A stretch of DNA of 64,000 nucleotides from Penelope pileata (Eukaryota > Chordata > Aves > Galliformes > Cracidae): contig WBMW01000442.1 in NCBI GenBank assembly GCA_013396635.1, positions 1,340,111 to 1,404,110 of the forward strand, read 5' to 3'. Both the position numbers and the translations under genes were made by a program. The notes under the pieces are model-generated. The model was not told the origin of the DNA. It did no database searches and saw nothing but the letters and a program-made list of their open reading frames with translations. The first letter of the stretch is position 1. Each line of letters begins with the position of its first letter. Shown here in pieces: positions 12,303 to 24,608 of this stretch.

Positions 12303-15290
12303 CTATGAAAAAAGATAAATAATACAGCAGTAAATATCAGTGACTCTCAGATAACTCTAATTAACTTGTCCTTCTCTCTGCATATTTCAAAGTAAAATAC
12401 TTGATTCTAACTTGAAATGCTTGTTCAATGGTGACAGCACCTCTGATCTCCATCACATTACTAGTTGCTGAGAAATAATGAAATAATGTACAAAGTATGC
12501 ATATTAAAGACTCCTAGTTTGTCAAATGTCAATACTATCAAAAAAATCCAAAAGAAGTCTTCAAAAAGTAAACAATATAAAGCAGTACTCACCATAGTTG
12601 CTATTTCCACATGTAAATAAAACATACAAGCCACTTAGAGTTTGCTAATATTTAACCAGACCTTAAACACTCTGCCTGCCACTGCAGCATGACAGGGTTT
12701 ATATCAACGCATGTTTCCATGAAACCATACACAAAGACCAAAAACTTTAAAGAACATCATTCTGCATTATGTGCCATATGATCATCTTCATCTGAAAAAT
12801 GAAGCCAGTGTTGCAACCCTTGAGGTCACTGATCAGCATATGAAATATCAGCCTTTGAAACGGCAGAAACAGCAAGCACTCCTTGCTTCTTTTGCTCTGA
12901 AGCAAGCAACACAAATTTCTAAATGGTATCAAAGTACCAGACGTGTAATTGCAGTCTCTGCAGAAAGCTGCAATCTCGTAAATAAACACAACTCAGGGCT
13001 CTAACATGGCTGTAGAAAGCAAAATTCTAAAGACCAAGTGGGTAGAAGGCAGCTGAAAGGTTAAGAACAATACTGAATAATAGTGACAAGCCCAACTGAG
13101 AAGAAAATGGGCAGAGTTTTCAAAATAGCCCATGCTGAAAATACCAAACCATGTCGTGGTTATATATATAGGTGCATATTAAGAGCAGACTAATGTATAT
13201 TGCTCTGCCTCTGGACAAGATTCCAAATGGCAGCACAAAGTGAGAAGACAAGCCATACCTGTTCAATTTTCACTCTTCAATAGTGATATCCAGAGGACAA
13301 CAATCTGTCCTTTTTAATCTGTATTGCATACTTTTGAAATATGCATGCACAGATCAGTCAGCAGTACTGAATTTGGAAACCAGTTTATTATAAACATGAG
13401 CACATAGCTTACCTTAAAAAGTATGCAGAATGATTGCAGAGACTGCCTTTAAAGATGTTTATCTTCTAAAAGCTAAAACCAGGGATCACAGGCTGCAATC
13501 TATGGCCTATATTATCTACAAGGTCAAAACGGATTATGCTAAGAATCTGTCCTAACATTAAAATCAACAAACAAGCCCTGCATTTGGGGATGGAAATTAT
13601 ACAACTTCCAAGTAAAAATCCCACCCATGACTCCTCCAGAGCCCTAACATCAAACCTGCTATCATTAAAAAGCTCATTTCCAGATACATAAAAGGTTTAC
13701 CAAGGTACAAAGAGGAGAAAAAGAACTCACAGGATGTAATATGGTGGTGCATTTCCACTTTGTATATGAATATTTTAGCTCATTCCCAGCTTTGACTGAT
13801 GCAATCACCTTCAGTCACTTCAAGTGTCAGCATTCCCACCTGAATACCCTAACTGCCGCCTTCCGATGCTCTTTTATTTACACTAGGTTTACTAAATATT
13901 GATGAGTTTTCCAAACAAAGCTTGGAAACAAAACCAAACATCCCTCACCCAGCATGAAGTCAACCAACAGTGATTTTGGCTTTTCTTATACTGACAGCAA
14001 ATCAAAGCACCAAAGCAGCAAGTGGAATGTGGGACAAAACCCCTTCTCCTTGCAGCATTATCTAAACAGGATTTAATCAAGTTTTGTATCATCATTTTCC
14101 TTCCTGTGGCAGCCTACTTCCTGGACATAGCTTCATCAGTTATCAAGCACAAGTAAAGCAGGGGGTCCAACCAACCTGTCGCCACCTTCTCTATGAAGGT
14201 TTCACAGTGACAGGTTGTCTTTCCTCGGTAAGACCAAACTGCGCACCCTCACTTTCAACATTCCGCACTGCTTCACCCCTGCCTGTCCCTCATCCTGCTC
14301 ACACATCTCCTACTGGGCTGATCACCATTCTTTGCCATGCACAATGTGCTCATTTCCCTCAATCTCTTCACTGCAGTATAGCAGGCAGGATACTCAAGCC
14401 TTTCAAAAGAGAATTCCAGGAGAAACAACACAGGTCTCCTTAATTTTATGAAACAAGTTTCACCTCATGCTCAAAGTACAACTGAGGTTTCAGCTCTCAT
14501 CGCAACGGGATGTTACCAAAGAGAAAAGCCCCACTGGCAGCTATTGGCTCTGTACCCTTCCATTCTGCTGGTCCTTCTCTAGCTGCAGCCAAATCCAGCT
14601 ATAAAACCTAGGCATGTATTCACCCTGGGGGTTTCCAGCCCACTTGCTTCCCTGCATCAGACACAGCAGGGCCTAGCACAAGGGGCGGTCAGAGCACACA
14701 GCTGCGGGCAGGACACGTCCCAGCAGCAGCAGCACACACTTCAGTGGGCACAGAATCCCACAGCTTGTGGGTGAAAAGTGCACGGGGTAAAATCCTGCCG
14801 TGTGATATGACACACACCCACCCGGATGACTGCAAAAGCAGAGAAGCAGCCCACTGACTTCCACAGAAGTGCACAGGAACCCTCCCTATACCTTCGTGAA
14901 ATCATTCTGATGCAAAAACGTCTTCAGAGAGCACTGACTGGAGTTCTCACTACGACGGCGGTACAGAAGGTCTCCCCCTCTTCCCTTGCCGAAAGGGCGC
15001 AGCAGCACAGAGCGCCTGTCCCCTTCCAACCTAGGAGGGCAGCGGTCCTCCCCTCCCTCTCCTCTCACAGGGCTATCGCAGAACGACTGCCGAGGGGGGG
15101 TGTGAGCACTCGGATATGCATTTTATTACTTCAAATACAATTCTTTCAACGATTTTGTGCTTTAAACACACACTGAAGGAAAAGCACTTGAATGTATTTA
15201 TTTCCTTGCTGCACTTGCACAATTCTGCTTCTCCGTGAAGAAGATTTAACAGCGCATGCACACAGCGATCGCTGGTGTCCCTTGCAGCAG
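12303..15290 (-). other. Probable first intron of the coiled-coil gene
   Basis: About 3 kb between the exon holding the ATG and the CpG island. Open frames here (for example 12771-13004 and 14084-14443) are short, lack recognisable domains and appear to be chance. No repeat family was recognised. Confidence 0.5.
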
Positions 15291-15900
15291 TCTCCCAGTA
15301 ACGCGGATTACCTTTCCCCCTCGGCAGCAGCACCGCCCTCGCTGTACGCACCCCGCAGTGCCACCAGCACCGTCACCACGCACCTGGGCCCAGCCCCGCA
15401 GCGGACGGGCCGGGAGGGCCGCCCCGCGCCCCAACAGCCCCAGGCTCGACCTGGACAGCAACCCCGGGGCCGGAGGAAGGCACGGNCGGCCGCCTCCTCC
15501 GCCTGCGCCTCGGCGCGGCCTCGCAGCGCCCGGCACGCAGCGATCCCCGCGCCGCGGCGTGTGGTTGCGCCAGCGCCCCCCGGCGGCGCGGAGGAGCGTC
15601 GGTCCGAGAAGGGGGGCGGGCGGCCATGAGGCCGTGGGGCGAGATTGCGGCCGTGTCAAGTGGACAGCGCCTACCCGTGGTAATCAGAAATGAGACAGTT
15701 ACCGAGCGGGAGAGAAGCTGATGGCGGAGAGGCTGAGCAAGATGGGGATGCCCTCGTAGCCCGAGGGGAACTGCTGTGGGAGCAGCGGGTTGCCCTGCAG
15801 CAATGGGACGGAGCCAGACGGGAGGAAAGCTGGAGCACCGCGTGCAGACTGCAGCCCCGAGCTGGGCAACGCGGCTGCTGGTGCGGCCGCTGCAGGCCTC
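15290..15900. promoter_or_regulatory. CpG island, probable promoter of the coiled-coil gene
   Basis: A GC- and CpG-dense block in AT-rich surroundings, about 3 kb upstream of the exon with the ATG. On the minus strand a good donor, CCCAG|GTGCGTGG, occurs near 15,382 and could close the non-coding first exon. A single N at 15,486 lies inside. The long frames on both strands here reflect the GC content and are not called as genes. Confidence 0.65.
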
Positions 15901-18732
15901 ACGCCTCCCAGATGAGCAGGGTCCATCCCACAGCACACGGGTGGGCTGATCACCTTCATTTCCAGGAAGCTGCAAAACCAAACTGACTGGAAACGGGGCA
16001 ATGGAAAACCACTCGTCTTCAAAAGTGGTTAGGTTTCAAGATGTGGGTGTCAATTTAATGACTTCAATCTCTTTCTGGTGCAACACTGCACGCTGTCTTC
16101 GTTTGTTTCTGATCACAATCCAAATGAATACAATGTTGTTTGTGTTTTCCTTCACCCTGACCTCTTTGTAACATGACAGCTGATGATGATTCGTGTCTGA
16201 AGTCCTCTGGAAGATGTGAGCGTCTCTGGGAATATCACCATGGTGGAGAGGGCTATGGCTCTGCTGTAACCAGAGCTGCTCTGTCGGAGTTTATGTGGAG
16301 ATGAGGTGAAACAGCTTTGTCAGTATGGCTGCTGTGTCCTTCCTTCCAGCTCACAGCTAGTATCTTACAATTAGACGCTGTTCATTTTTATTCCAAGAGT
16401 GCCTGGCTGTTCCCCCTGGAGATGGCTGCAGCCAAGAGAGGAACAGTGAGAGTGCTGCTGCTGCTGCTGGGCCAGTGTGATGCGAAGCTGGGAGCTCCCA
16501 CAGACACTTCCCACTGAAATTCTCCCCAGTGTCACGACCACGGGGTTCCCAGCACTGCACGCCTGAACGCTCTCAAGAATAAAGGCTTCTTTGGGAGTCC
16601 TATTCGCAGGAACAATAGCACTGTGTTACACTCTCAGAGCACAGTTGGGCTAGCTAACATTTGAAAAATACTGTGCTGGAAGGCATTTTCGGGAAACCCA
16701 AATAAAGTCTGGATCCCTAAATATTTAAGCCAGTATTACTACACTCAGTAATCAGCCCTTCTTCTGCATCCACTAGAAGTTAAACACCCATGCTTGTGCT
16801 ATGTCCTGCTTCAGTTGGTTCAGATTTGCAGCCCTCTTCGGAACAAATAGCAGAGTGCATTTGACCACAACCTTCAGACACTGAATGTGTAACCTTTTAG
16901 CCCCATCCTGCAGTATCTCCACAGCCTCGTTTTTCTTTCTCAAAACTTGCCAAAAACTAGCATTTCTGAGTAGCTGTCAGAAAGGAGAAAAGAGGAATGA
17001 ACATGCTTAATTATCATCCTTAGCCACCAAAGTGGTACAAGTGGCTGGCTTAAATCCTCTCAGACATGAAACCAACCACATTCCATGAGGAGTGGTGAAG
17101 TTACACCTCCTGAACAGCAGTAGTGTGCAGTGGGCAGCTTAGCTACACTCAGATTGGTGCTGGGAATCGAATCCTGGGAGCATTTGAGTTGATGCAAGAC
17201 TCCTAATCACTTAAATAAAACCAATATTTGATCGTAGCTAGAGATTTTCATGTGCAAGAGGGAGGCTTCAGACATAATGGTATAATACATAAGTCCATCT
17301 ATATTCAGGTAATTTTTGTCATTTGTCTCTGAACAGAGGTTTTTCTGCATTACATTTATAATACTAAAATTCTGCTTACAGCTGCTATGACAGCGCATGA
17401 TTGACTTCATAAATAAAGAAACATCTAGGGTTTTGAGGTAAAATCAAGAGCAGCAGAAACAGGACGTTTATGGAAAAAGATGTAGGCTTACATGTAAGGA
17501 AAGAAAGGCCTCTGAGTACAGCCAGCCCTGCAGTCTCTTCAGTGGCCCAGAATCAGAGCTGCATACGAGTGTCCCTATGCACTAGGGAATGTGCATACTA
17601 GTGTCGCCTGGGGAACACTGTGTTCAGGTGCCTGTTGCTTCATTTACCCTTGTATCACCTAGTTTCTCACTTCAGAAAAAATCCTTATCTACAGCTTTGC
17701 TCCAAACATTTTTTAATCATTCCCCTTAAGTGGAATGATTTAATCATTCCACTTTAACCATTCCACTTAAGCTAGAAACATTCTTAAACTTCCACTTTCC
17801 AGGCTCCACTGCTTGCTGCTGCTGCGGCTTCCATTGGTTATCTCCTTGATCATACGCTTATAGGGAAAGATAACTACTTTGTGAGCTCTCGCTCCCCAAA
17901 AGAGGACTAATGGTTGTGAGAGCAATGAATATTGAGAAGTAGGTGCAGAGAAGAGCACTCTGATGATTAGATGGCTAAAACATGGCGTAAATTATGGCTC
18001 AAAGGTAAACAGTTAAGCATAGGTTTTACCTGTGCTGCTAATTCAGAACCATTTAGATAATTCAAAAAAACAAAGCAGAAAGCAACAACAAGCCAGAAAA
18101 CAGTGACAAGTTACCCCTCACTCCAAGGGCACTGCAGACACCAATAGGCACTACTCTGTGTCTCACAGGACACAGCTAACCACACAAAATATCTACTACT
18201 TAACTGTCCTCATAGTAGGAATCTTGTATCATAACACAGGAAAAACATAGTTGCTAGAAATTTGTTACCTCTGTGACTATGGAATTAACTGACATTTTTA
18301 TTAAGTTTTTTAAATGTTAATTTTTTTTTTGTTTGCTTTTTCACTTTTTTAAACTTCCCTTCTCCTACAAATTTTTCTTGCTCTTTCTAAAGTGTCTCTT
18401 CTCTGCCACCTTTTATTATTTTTCCTTTAGGGAAACTGCACCTCTACCAAAGTACATTGCATGGTATGCTTTTTCACAGCCAACTCTTCTTTCCCAAATG
18501 ATGGGAAATTAGTGTTTTCAACAAGACAGATCCTAAGTAGAAGAGATTCAGGGACCACATATTCTACCGCTTCCCCCCAGTGCCATACAAGTACTAGCTC
18601 ACTTAGAGAAAGACCACCAACCCTCATTGTTCTCCAGCATAGCAGCTCCCTAAAGCAATAATCACTCTGCCAAAATTCACTGACTACAGATAGCAGCCAC
18701 CTCCAGGTAAGAAGTGAGAGAAGTTTGGCTTG
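15901..18732. other. Intergenic region between the coiled-coil gene and CD59
   Basis: No gene was recognised. It holds a short CTG run near 16,455 and the palindromic motif cluster at 17,715-17,766. Small open frames on both strands show no known domain. Confidence 0.5.
17715..17766. promoter_or_regulatory. Palindromic cluster of CATTCC motifs
   Basis: A 26-bp near-palindrome (17,715-17,740, one mismatched pair) is followed by two more copies of a CATTCCACTT(T)AA unit. CATTCC or its complement GGAATG occurs at 17,718, 17,732, 17,745 and 17,759. CATTCC is the core of the MCAT element bound by TEAD factors. A regulatory role is inference; it may be a decayed short tandem repeat. Confidence 0.35.
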
Positions 18733-19267
18733 TGTCTTAGTTTCTAACAGAAGTTACGCTTCCCGTAGTGTCTAGTATGAAGCTATCTTGGGGCCTCAGA
18801 GATACTGATAACATCCTGGCAGCATTGCACGGAGCCGAGGACATAACTCATTTCCGCATTCCTCTGCCAGTGAAATAGTTAAGGGGGGCATAAGGAGCTG
18901 GGAACTGGGAGGGGACAGGACCAGGGCAGCTGACCCAAATTGACCAAAGAGCTATTCCATACCATATAACATCATGGGATTGGTTTGTTGGGTTTTGGGG
19001 TGCTTCTTCGTTACGGAAGGGGCTAGCCGGGAGGAAGGGTCGCCACTGGCTGTGAGCCCTTGCTCTGCGTATCCTCTTTGTATACATATATATATATGTA
19101 CTGATATTTCTTTTGTTCTCTTTACTATTTTAGTAAATAGCATTTATCTCAACCCACACATTTTACTGCATATCTCTCTGCTTCTCTCCCCCGTCCCATT
19201 TGGGGAGGCGGGAGGGTGAGTGAATAACTGTGTGGAACTTAGCTATCTGCTGAGTCAAACCACGACA
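18733..19267 (+). mobile_element. Solo ERVL-type LTR with perfect target duplication
   Basis: A 535-bp element beginning TGTCTTAG and ending CCACGACA. It is bounded by the 5-bp direct repeat GCTTG at 18,728-18,732 and 19,268-19,272. The interior includes CAGCTGACCCAAATTGACCA and CTATTCCATACCATATAACA, which I recognise from ERVL LTRs common in birds. No internal retroviral genes are attached, so it is a solo LTR left by recombination. Family assignment is by recall; boundaries are seen directly. Confidence 0.85.
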
Positions 19268-19272
19268 GCTTG

Positions 19273-20520
19273 CACGTAAGAAGAGTCTCTGGATGGGAAG
19301 CACGGATGCATCTTGCATGGAAACAGCTAGAATTATATTCAGCTGTAAGTAGCATGCTGTTAAATAACCACACCTTCCACATTTTCATTTTTGTCATTTT
19401 TATTAATCAAAGACAGCATAGCTTTCATATTTCGAGTGACCAGAGAGATCCCAGGATGCTTTCTTAGCTAGGGTAAGCTTTACCAAAACAAAAGGTGCAT
19501 TGCAGAATATATAATGGTTTGGAGTAACACAGTGCAGACCCTTGCCTTTGTTATGACTGAGTGAGCTGGTGTCACTGACACCCTGGACAGCACAAGCTAG
19601 GGTCCTCAGAAAGAGAATATGCCATTGGCAATGGACCACGACTCCTGCAGGAACATGCTAAGAGTTCCCAAAGAGACAAAGATTTGGCATCGTACTTGAC
19701 TGAAGGCTCCCTAAGTCCAGGGGAAGCATCAGGGGTCTGTCTCCACCACTGAGTCAGAACAATGTGCAGAGTGTTCGTGCTCTCAAAGTCGTACGCATAC
19801 AAACTGAGCGTTGTTCTTCATGCTATACAAATACGTATATGTATTTTGGCTGGCATTTATAGAGCTGTGTAAAAGTCAAAAGATAGAGATCTGCAAATTT
19901 TTGTTTAATACTCTTATGGAAGCTTTAAGGATTAAGTTTACCTGTCCGTGAAAAGCTACTTACACGGGAAAGTAAACTAGATGTGCTATTTTAATTCCTT
20001 AGCATTTTATAAACAGTTTTCCGTATACCAAGAAATATTTAGTGCAAAGCACATGCTGAGCTTAAATCCTAGACTTGGAGAAAAGAATATAAGCAAAACT
20101 AAAATATAAAATAAAAGCTTAGAAAAGACACTAGCATATGTTGTCTGCATGCCTACAGAAATATAAAAAGAGGAAATGTGTTCCTCACTAAAAGCATTAT
20201 TTTGGTTTTGTTTTAAGAAAACTTAGGTGCTTTCTTTCAAAATAATGGTACTGACCATTATGTTATTGCTCTGTAAAAAAGGAAAAAGAAATGTTACAGT
20301 GATAGGAACAAAGAGTGTATATCACCCAAAAACAAATACTTCAGCTTTCATCATGAATACTGCAGCAAGTTTATACTTATGAACTAACGCTTCCTGTGTT
20401 GAGGGTAAATCCACTGCTTGGTGTTTGAAAAGGGAGCATCCAAAAATAATCAAAATCCCAAACAAGAATAATTATAATTCATGGGACAAAAAGAAATTAC
20501 AGTTTTCCAGCACAAAACCT
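19273..20520. other. Intergenic sequence downstream of CD59
   Basis: AT-rich DNA with no recognised gene or repeat. A distal CD59 poly(A) site using TTTATT (minus-strand AATAAA) near 19,398 is possible but less likely than the near one at 20,542. Confidence 0.4.
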
Positions 20521-20541
20521 GCAGTATTCCTTCTTTTCCAC

Positions 20542-20547
20542 TTTATT
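20542..20547 (-). terminator. CD59: CD59 candidate poly(A) signal
   Basis: AATAAA on the minus strand about 290 nt after the stop codon. This is the first consensus hexamer downstream, giving a short 3' UTR. Confidence 0.45.
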
Positions 20548-20838
20548 CACTGAGGTTTGCCCAGGTTCTCCGCAAGATGACACTACTTCAGAATAAGGTA
20601 CTTTCCCTGTGCAGGTGGCATACCAAAACTCCCGAATTCCCTAAAAATGTTAACAATATAAGTCTCCTTCACATGAATGGAGACAGTGACTTATAAGATG
20701 GAACCTTAAAAAACAGAATTTAAAAGGTCGTATTTCAGCTCACAGCTAGGAACTGAAAATGTAAGAAGTACAATTCAGAAAAGAGTTAATGATTTTGTAT
20801 AATTTCAGCTTGGAAGTACAGCATACAGACCAGGATCA

Positions 20839-21032
20839 TTACAGAAGCATCCATAACATGGCCATTACAGAGGCAATACTGAAAGCTGCTTTGTTAACCC
20901 CAGTAACTGCGCTCTCATTGCACAAGTCTTGTTGGCAGCAAAAGTAATCAAAATTATCCAACTGAAAGAATATAGCAATGTCATTCATATTGCACTGGGA
21001 CGTCTTCCAGCAGGAGGATGTTCTCAATTTAC
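20839..21032 (-). CDS. CD59: CD59 last coding exon
   Basis: 194 nt from a TTTTGCAG acceptor to the TAA stop. It encodes the CWKTSQCNMND loop, the DNFDYFCCQQDLCN signature and the hydrophobic GPI-signal tail ending VMAMLWMLL. Confidence 0.93.
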
Positions 21033-23642
21033 CTGCAAAATAATTAAACAGATTTAAAGAATATTGAAAGCAGTGCCATTTGTGATGCACAGAGAGAACC
21101 ACTGCCTAGATGGCTACGTACTTGCTTATTTAGCTTTCTGAATTTGATTTCACCACGACTTTGGGAGTGAAAATATTGATAGAAAGCTGTGGTCCTGCAC
21201 CCACAGCACTCTTTTGTAGCTGTTAGCCATGTATGTACTTATTTACTTATATTTTTTTATTTTACTATATACATATATTCTTTTTCTAGCTCAAGCTGGC
21301 CATGGACAGCTGCTGCAAGCTGGAGAGCACACAGTTTGTGCTCATTACAGTCTAGGCTCAAGGGAAAGAACAACAAAGAAAATTCCTTTGGAGAGTAGCA
21401 GCACGGAACAGTGTCCTGGTCCAGTGGTGCCAGAAGCCTCCTTCCTCCATGCCATGTCATGAGCTTTAGCAAGGACCATCCCAGGAGGTTGGCAGTCCCA
21501 TTCCACAGTAGCTGCTGCTGCCCAAAGACAGCACAACAGTCTTTTTAGGGCAGAAGGAACCAGCTGGGAAACTGGGAGATTATTTCACTTGACTCATTGC
21601 TTCACTTTCAAGGGGCCTGTGCTAAGACAACAGCTGTTGGAGCTGCGCTCAGCTGGCAGGGCCATGTCAGCACAGCCTGCATGCCTTGTCCTGCCAGAGC
21701 CTGCTCCTGCAGACATCTTCGTTACCAGGTGCAAGATGCCAAGCTGCCGTTTTGCCTGGACAGTAGGGGACCTCTAATTAGACAGTTACTAGCTTCAGAA
21801 TCTCTTTATTTAGAAAAAAAATAAAATAAAATAAAACAAAACAAAAAAACCCCACACAATTAAAAGGTGTTGCGGAGTAAACCATAATCCAAAGGAAGTC
21901 TGGGAGGATTGCCGCAGTTTCATCTCCGCCTTTCAAATAGAATGCACTCTCGGACTACAGAGAGATGAATAAATACTTTGTTACAGAGCTACGATGACCT
22001 TCAGCTGCAGTATTTATATAGCGCCGTGTTAACCTCAAATTTACATCAGAAATTGTAAACTTTACAACAATCACAATGAACATCAAATTCAGAAAACAGT
22101 TTTCTCCCTTCTGTGCTTTCATGAGCTTATCCACTTGGGCTCCTTAGGCATAACGAGCAAAAGTAAAAGGGGTGTGAGCCACAAACTCAAAATACATAGC
22201 AAGTTCCTCTCAGTAGCTTCTGCTTTTTCAATAGAACTCCCATTGCTGGTGGCAAAAGAGTCAAACGCTGTTCAGCAGCTAGAACAGCAGCTCTGTGCCC
22301 TGAACGTCCCTGGCCATGTTCCTGAGATGCTGGTGAATTCACACTCACCAAGACAGAACTTGTGTTAGCAGTTTGAGTTCATAACAGACCCAGTCTTCAG
22401 CTGCAAATTTATTGTATGAGTTACACATGCTTTATCCGTTTTTAAAGTGTAACAAGTTAAAAAGAAAACAAACAAAAAAGTTTTGTGTTGTGAAGTCAAT
22501 TCCATCTACTTTCCTTTTTTCAGCTACCTTTGTGGGTTGTTTTCTTTACCTGAATATACAGATGGCTGTGTACATGCTATCAGACATATAAATCCAGTAT
22601 CTAAATCATCCTTGTCTGTATCGGTTGCTTGGAAGTCAAAATGTATCAGTTTACGATAGGCATGACCTTCATGCTTATATTTGCAGCCTTCTTTTGCGAG
22701 GCTAAGACACGTGAGTTATGTCCAGATTAGAAGTGCACAGACAATGAGAACTGATAGCCTGTGTTTACTTTAAGTCTGCAGGACAGCATACATACCGTAT
22801 CTCATCTGCAGGCAAGTATCTTCGCTTGGTAAGCAAGTGCTGTTGGTCTTGCAGAAGGAAGGGCTGTTCTCACAGTGGTAGCACCTCAGGGCATAACCTA
22901 AGGAGACAGGGTTTTGTCTCTACTGAACAAGCAGCATTAAAAAGGAAAAGAAGAAACACCAGCTGCACCTAACTGCCACAAAACATCCCCCTGCATCCCC
23001 CTGGTTGTTGAAGGAGACTCAAGCTGAAAAGTGCAAGGTTTTGCCAGTGCACTCACTGAGACCGGTGATTTTGAAAATAAGATTTTGAAACACAGAATTA
23101 CATGCTTCATTTTAAAAAGCGCTTGTCTTTATGTCCCCTGCAGATTTTTTTTTATTTTTTATTTTTTTGGCTTGTTGTATCTAGTCTTAAAAATCAGATT
23201 CTCCAAAATGACGGACAAGAGACATTTTTATCAGCATTTTATTCTACCCCTTTCTCCCTTGTTCCTTTTATTCTACCTCATTTCTCCCTCGTGCTATGCA
23301 CCTACTTTCTAATTCATAGAACAGGAATCCAATATCCCACCAGCAAAAAATTTTATTGCCGTACTTAGCAGCAGCCCGTTCTGCACCCAGCCCTCTGCTC
23401 TGACCAAAGACAATCAGCCACAGACGCTAGGCCCTGCCGGGAAGGTTACTCTCATTCCCCAAGGCAGCGCTGAATAATGCAGGCCTTTCTCGTTATTTTT
23501 CCCTCTCAGACATTGTTTCCATGATTTCTTCACACACTGTCATGGCACTGAATCCGCAGAGAACCTCCATTTACTCACCAGAACTAGAAAATGCCAGCAG
23601 AGCAATGGAGACCGTTAGCAGGATACCATTCATCTTGATCAT
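20839..23642 (-). CDS. CD59: CD59, GPI-anchored inhibitor of the complement membrane attack complex
   Basis: Three coding exons (23579-23642, 22796-22897, 20839-21032) encode 119 residues. CD59 binds C8 and C9 at the outer face of the plasma membrane and blocks pore assembly. Residues 1-22 form a signal peptide (hydrophobic ILLTVSIALLAF). The mature part is one Ly-6/uPAR three-finger domain with the ten expected cysteines at 27, 30, 37, 43, 50, 63, 69, 87, 88 and 93. It ends in the family signature CC-x4-CN. Residues ~94-119 form a small-residue site plus hydrophobic tail typical of GPI attachment. Trp64 in the CWK motif corresponds to human Trp40, known to be needed for function. One N-glycosylation sequon (NST) is at residue 40. 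Its place next to FBXO3, as in mammals, supports orthology. Confidence 0.93.
22796..22897 (-). CDS. CD59: CD59 middle coding exon
   Basis: 102 nt, phase 1 at both ends, between CTCCTTAG and GTATGT. It encodes ALRCYHCENSPSFCKTNSTC and LPSEDTCLQMRY: the first five cysteines and the N-glycosylation sequon. Confidence 0.93.
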
Positions 23643-23651
23643 GCTTCTTCC
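23579..23651 (-). CDS. CD59: CD59 exon with start codon and signal peptide
   Basis: A CCAGACTAG acceptor is followed by 9 nt of 5' UTR (23,643-23,651), then ATG at 23,642. It encodes MIKMNGILLTVSIALLAFSS and ends in phase 1 at a GTGAGT donor. A second in-frame ATG (codon 4) could also start translation with little effect on the signal peptide. Confidence 0.9.
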
Positions 23652-24399
23652 CTAGTCTGGAGGCATAAACAGATTTTAAATGTTTATTATGTTTAAAATA
23701 CTGGCAAAGTGCATGGCGAACAATGGAGCTTTCAGGACGTGACTGCGTGTGAAGTCCTTGGCCAGGAAAGCCAGCTGTCCCCTGGCATCTGCCAGCCGTG
23801 CCCATGTGCACGCTGAGGCGCTGACTAACACGTGGGCACCAAGCAACTGCGCTGGCGGCTCAGGTCCACCACCACGGAGGGCCACAAGTGTTGAAGAGCA
23901 GTTCTAAACAAACTGAGCTACCACGGCGTGAGGCATCAGCAGGGCAAATACTTAGTATCCTTAACCAGGGACTTCCCAGAGCCCTCAGGTCTTGAAGGGA
24001 ACATTAACTGGGATACTTCAGGGTCATTGCCACATTGGTGAGAAAACCCAAGGTCCATGAATATTTGGCTGAACTGCCTTCATTGTAATACCCAATATCA
24101 CACCCAGAGGTCAAAAAGACCCCTGCCCAGTGAAGGTCCCTCCCATGAGCCCCCACTGTAGAAGTATAGAGTCAGCAGTATCACAACAGTATGAAAATTA
24201 TAACCAACCTTTGTGAGGAGAACAGACTGGAAAAGGACTAACTTTGTAACTCTTGTGTATAAATGTTTTGAGGATAGTTTCCTCCCCATGCCTCATCTGC
24301 TGGAAACCACCAAGCAGCCAGGCTTGCGCAATCCTGGAGTAAACAAGCAATGCTTCTCCTGAGTGTGTGAGGATCGACTTATTGCACAGCACGCTATGG

Positions 24400-24608
24400 A
24401 TCCACATTTTCACTGTGAGGGTGGTGAGACACTGGAACAGGTTGCCCAGAGAAGTTGTGGATGCCCCCTCCCTGGAAGTATTCAAGGCCAGGCTGGATGG
24501 GGCTTTGGGCAACCTGGTCTGGTGGGAGGTGTCCTTGCCCATAACAAGGGGGTTGGAACAAGATGATCTCTAAGGTCCTTTCTAACCTGAACCATTCTAT
24601 GATTCTAT
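24400..24608 (+). repeat. CR1 LINE 3' end
   Basis: A well-preserved CR1 terminus: TGAGGGTGGTGAGACACTGG, then the GGCTGGATGGGGCTTTGGGC block and the tail CCATTCTATGATTCTATG. It is a 5'-truncated insertion in CD59 intron 1, antisense to the gene. Confidence 0.92.

Noticed and set aside
15192..15981. Overlapping long frames on both strands (up to 202 aa)
   Set aside because: They lie in a CpG island where high GC removes stop codons; the peptides are low-complexity Pro/Arg/Ala with no domain, and one spans an N.
17160..17190. B-box-like sequence GGAATCGAATCCTG suggesting a tRNA
   Set aside because: No matching acceptor stem, D-arm or A-box in the right place.
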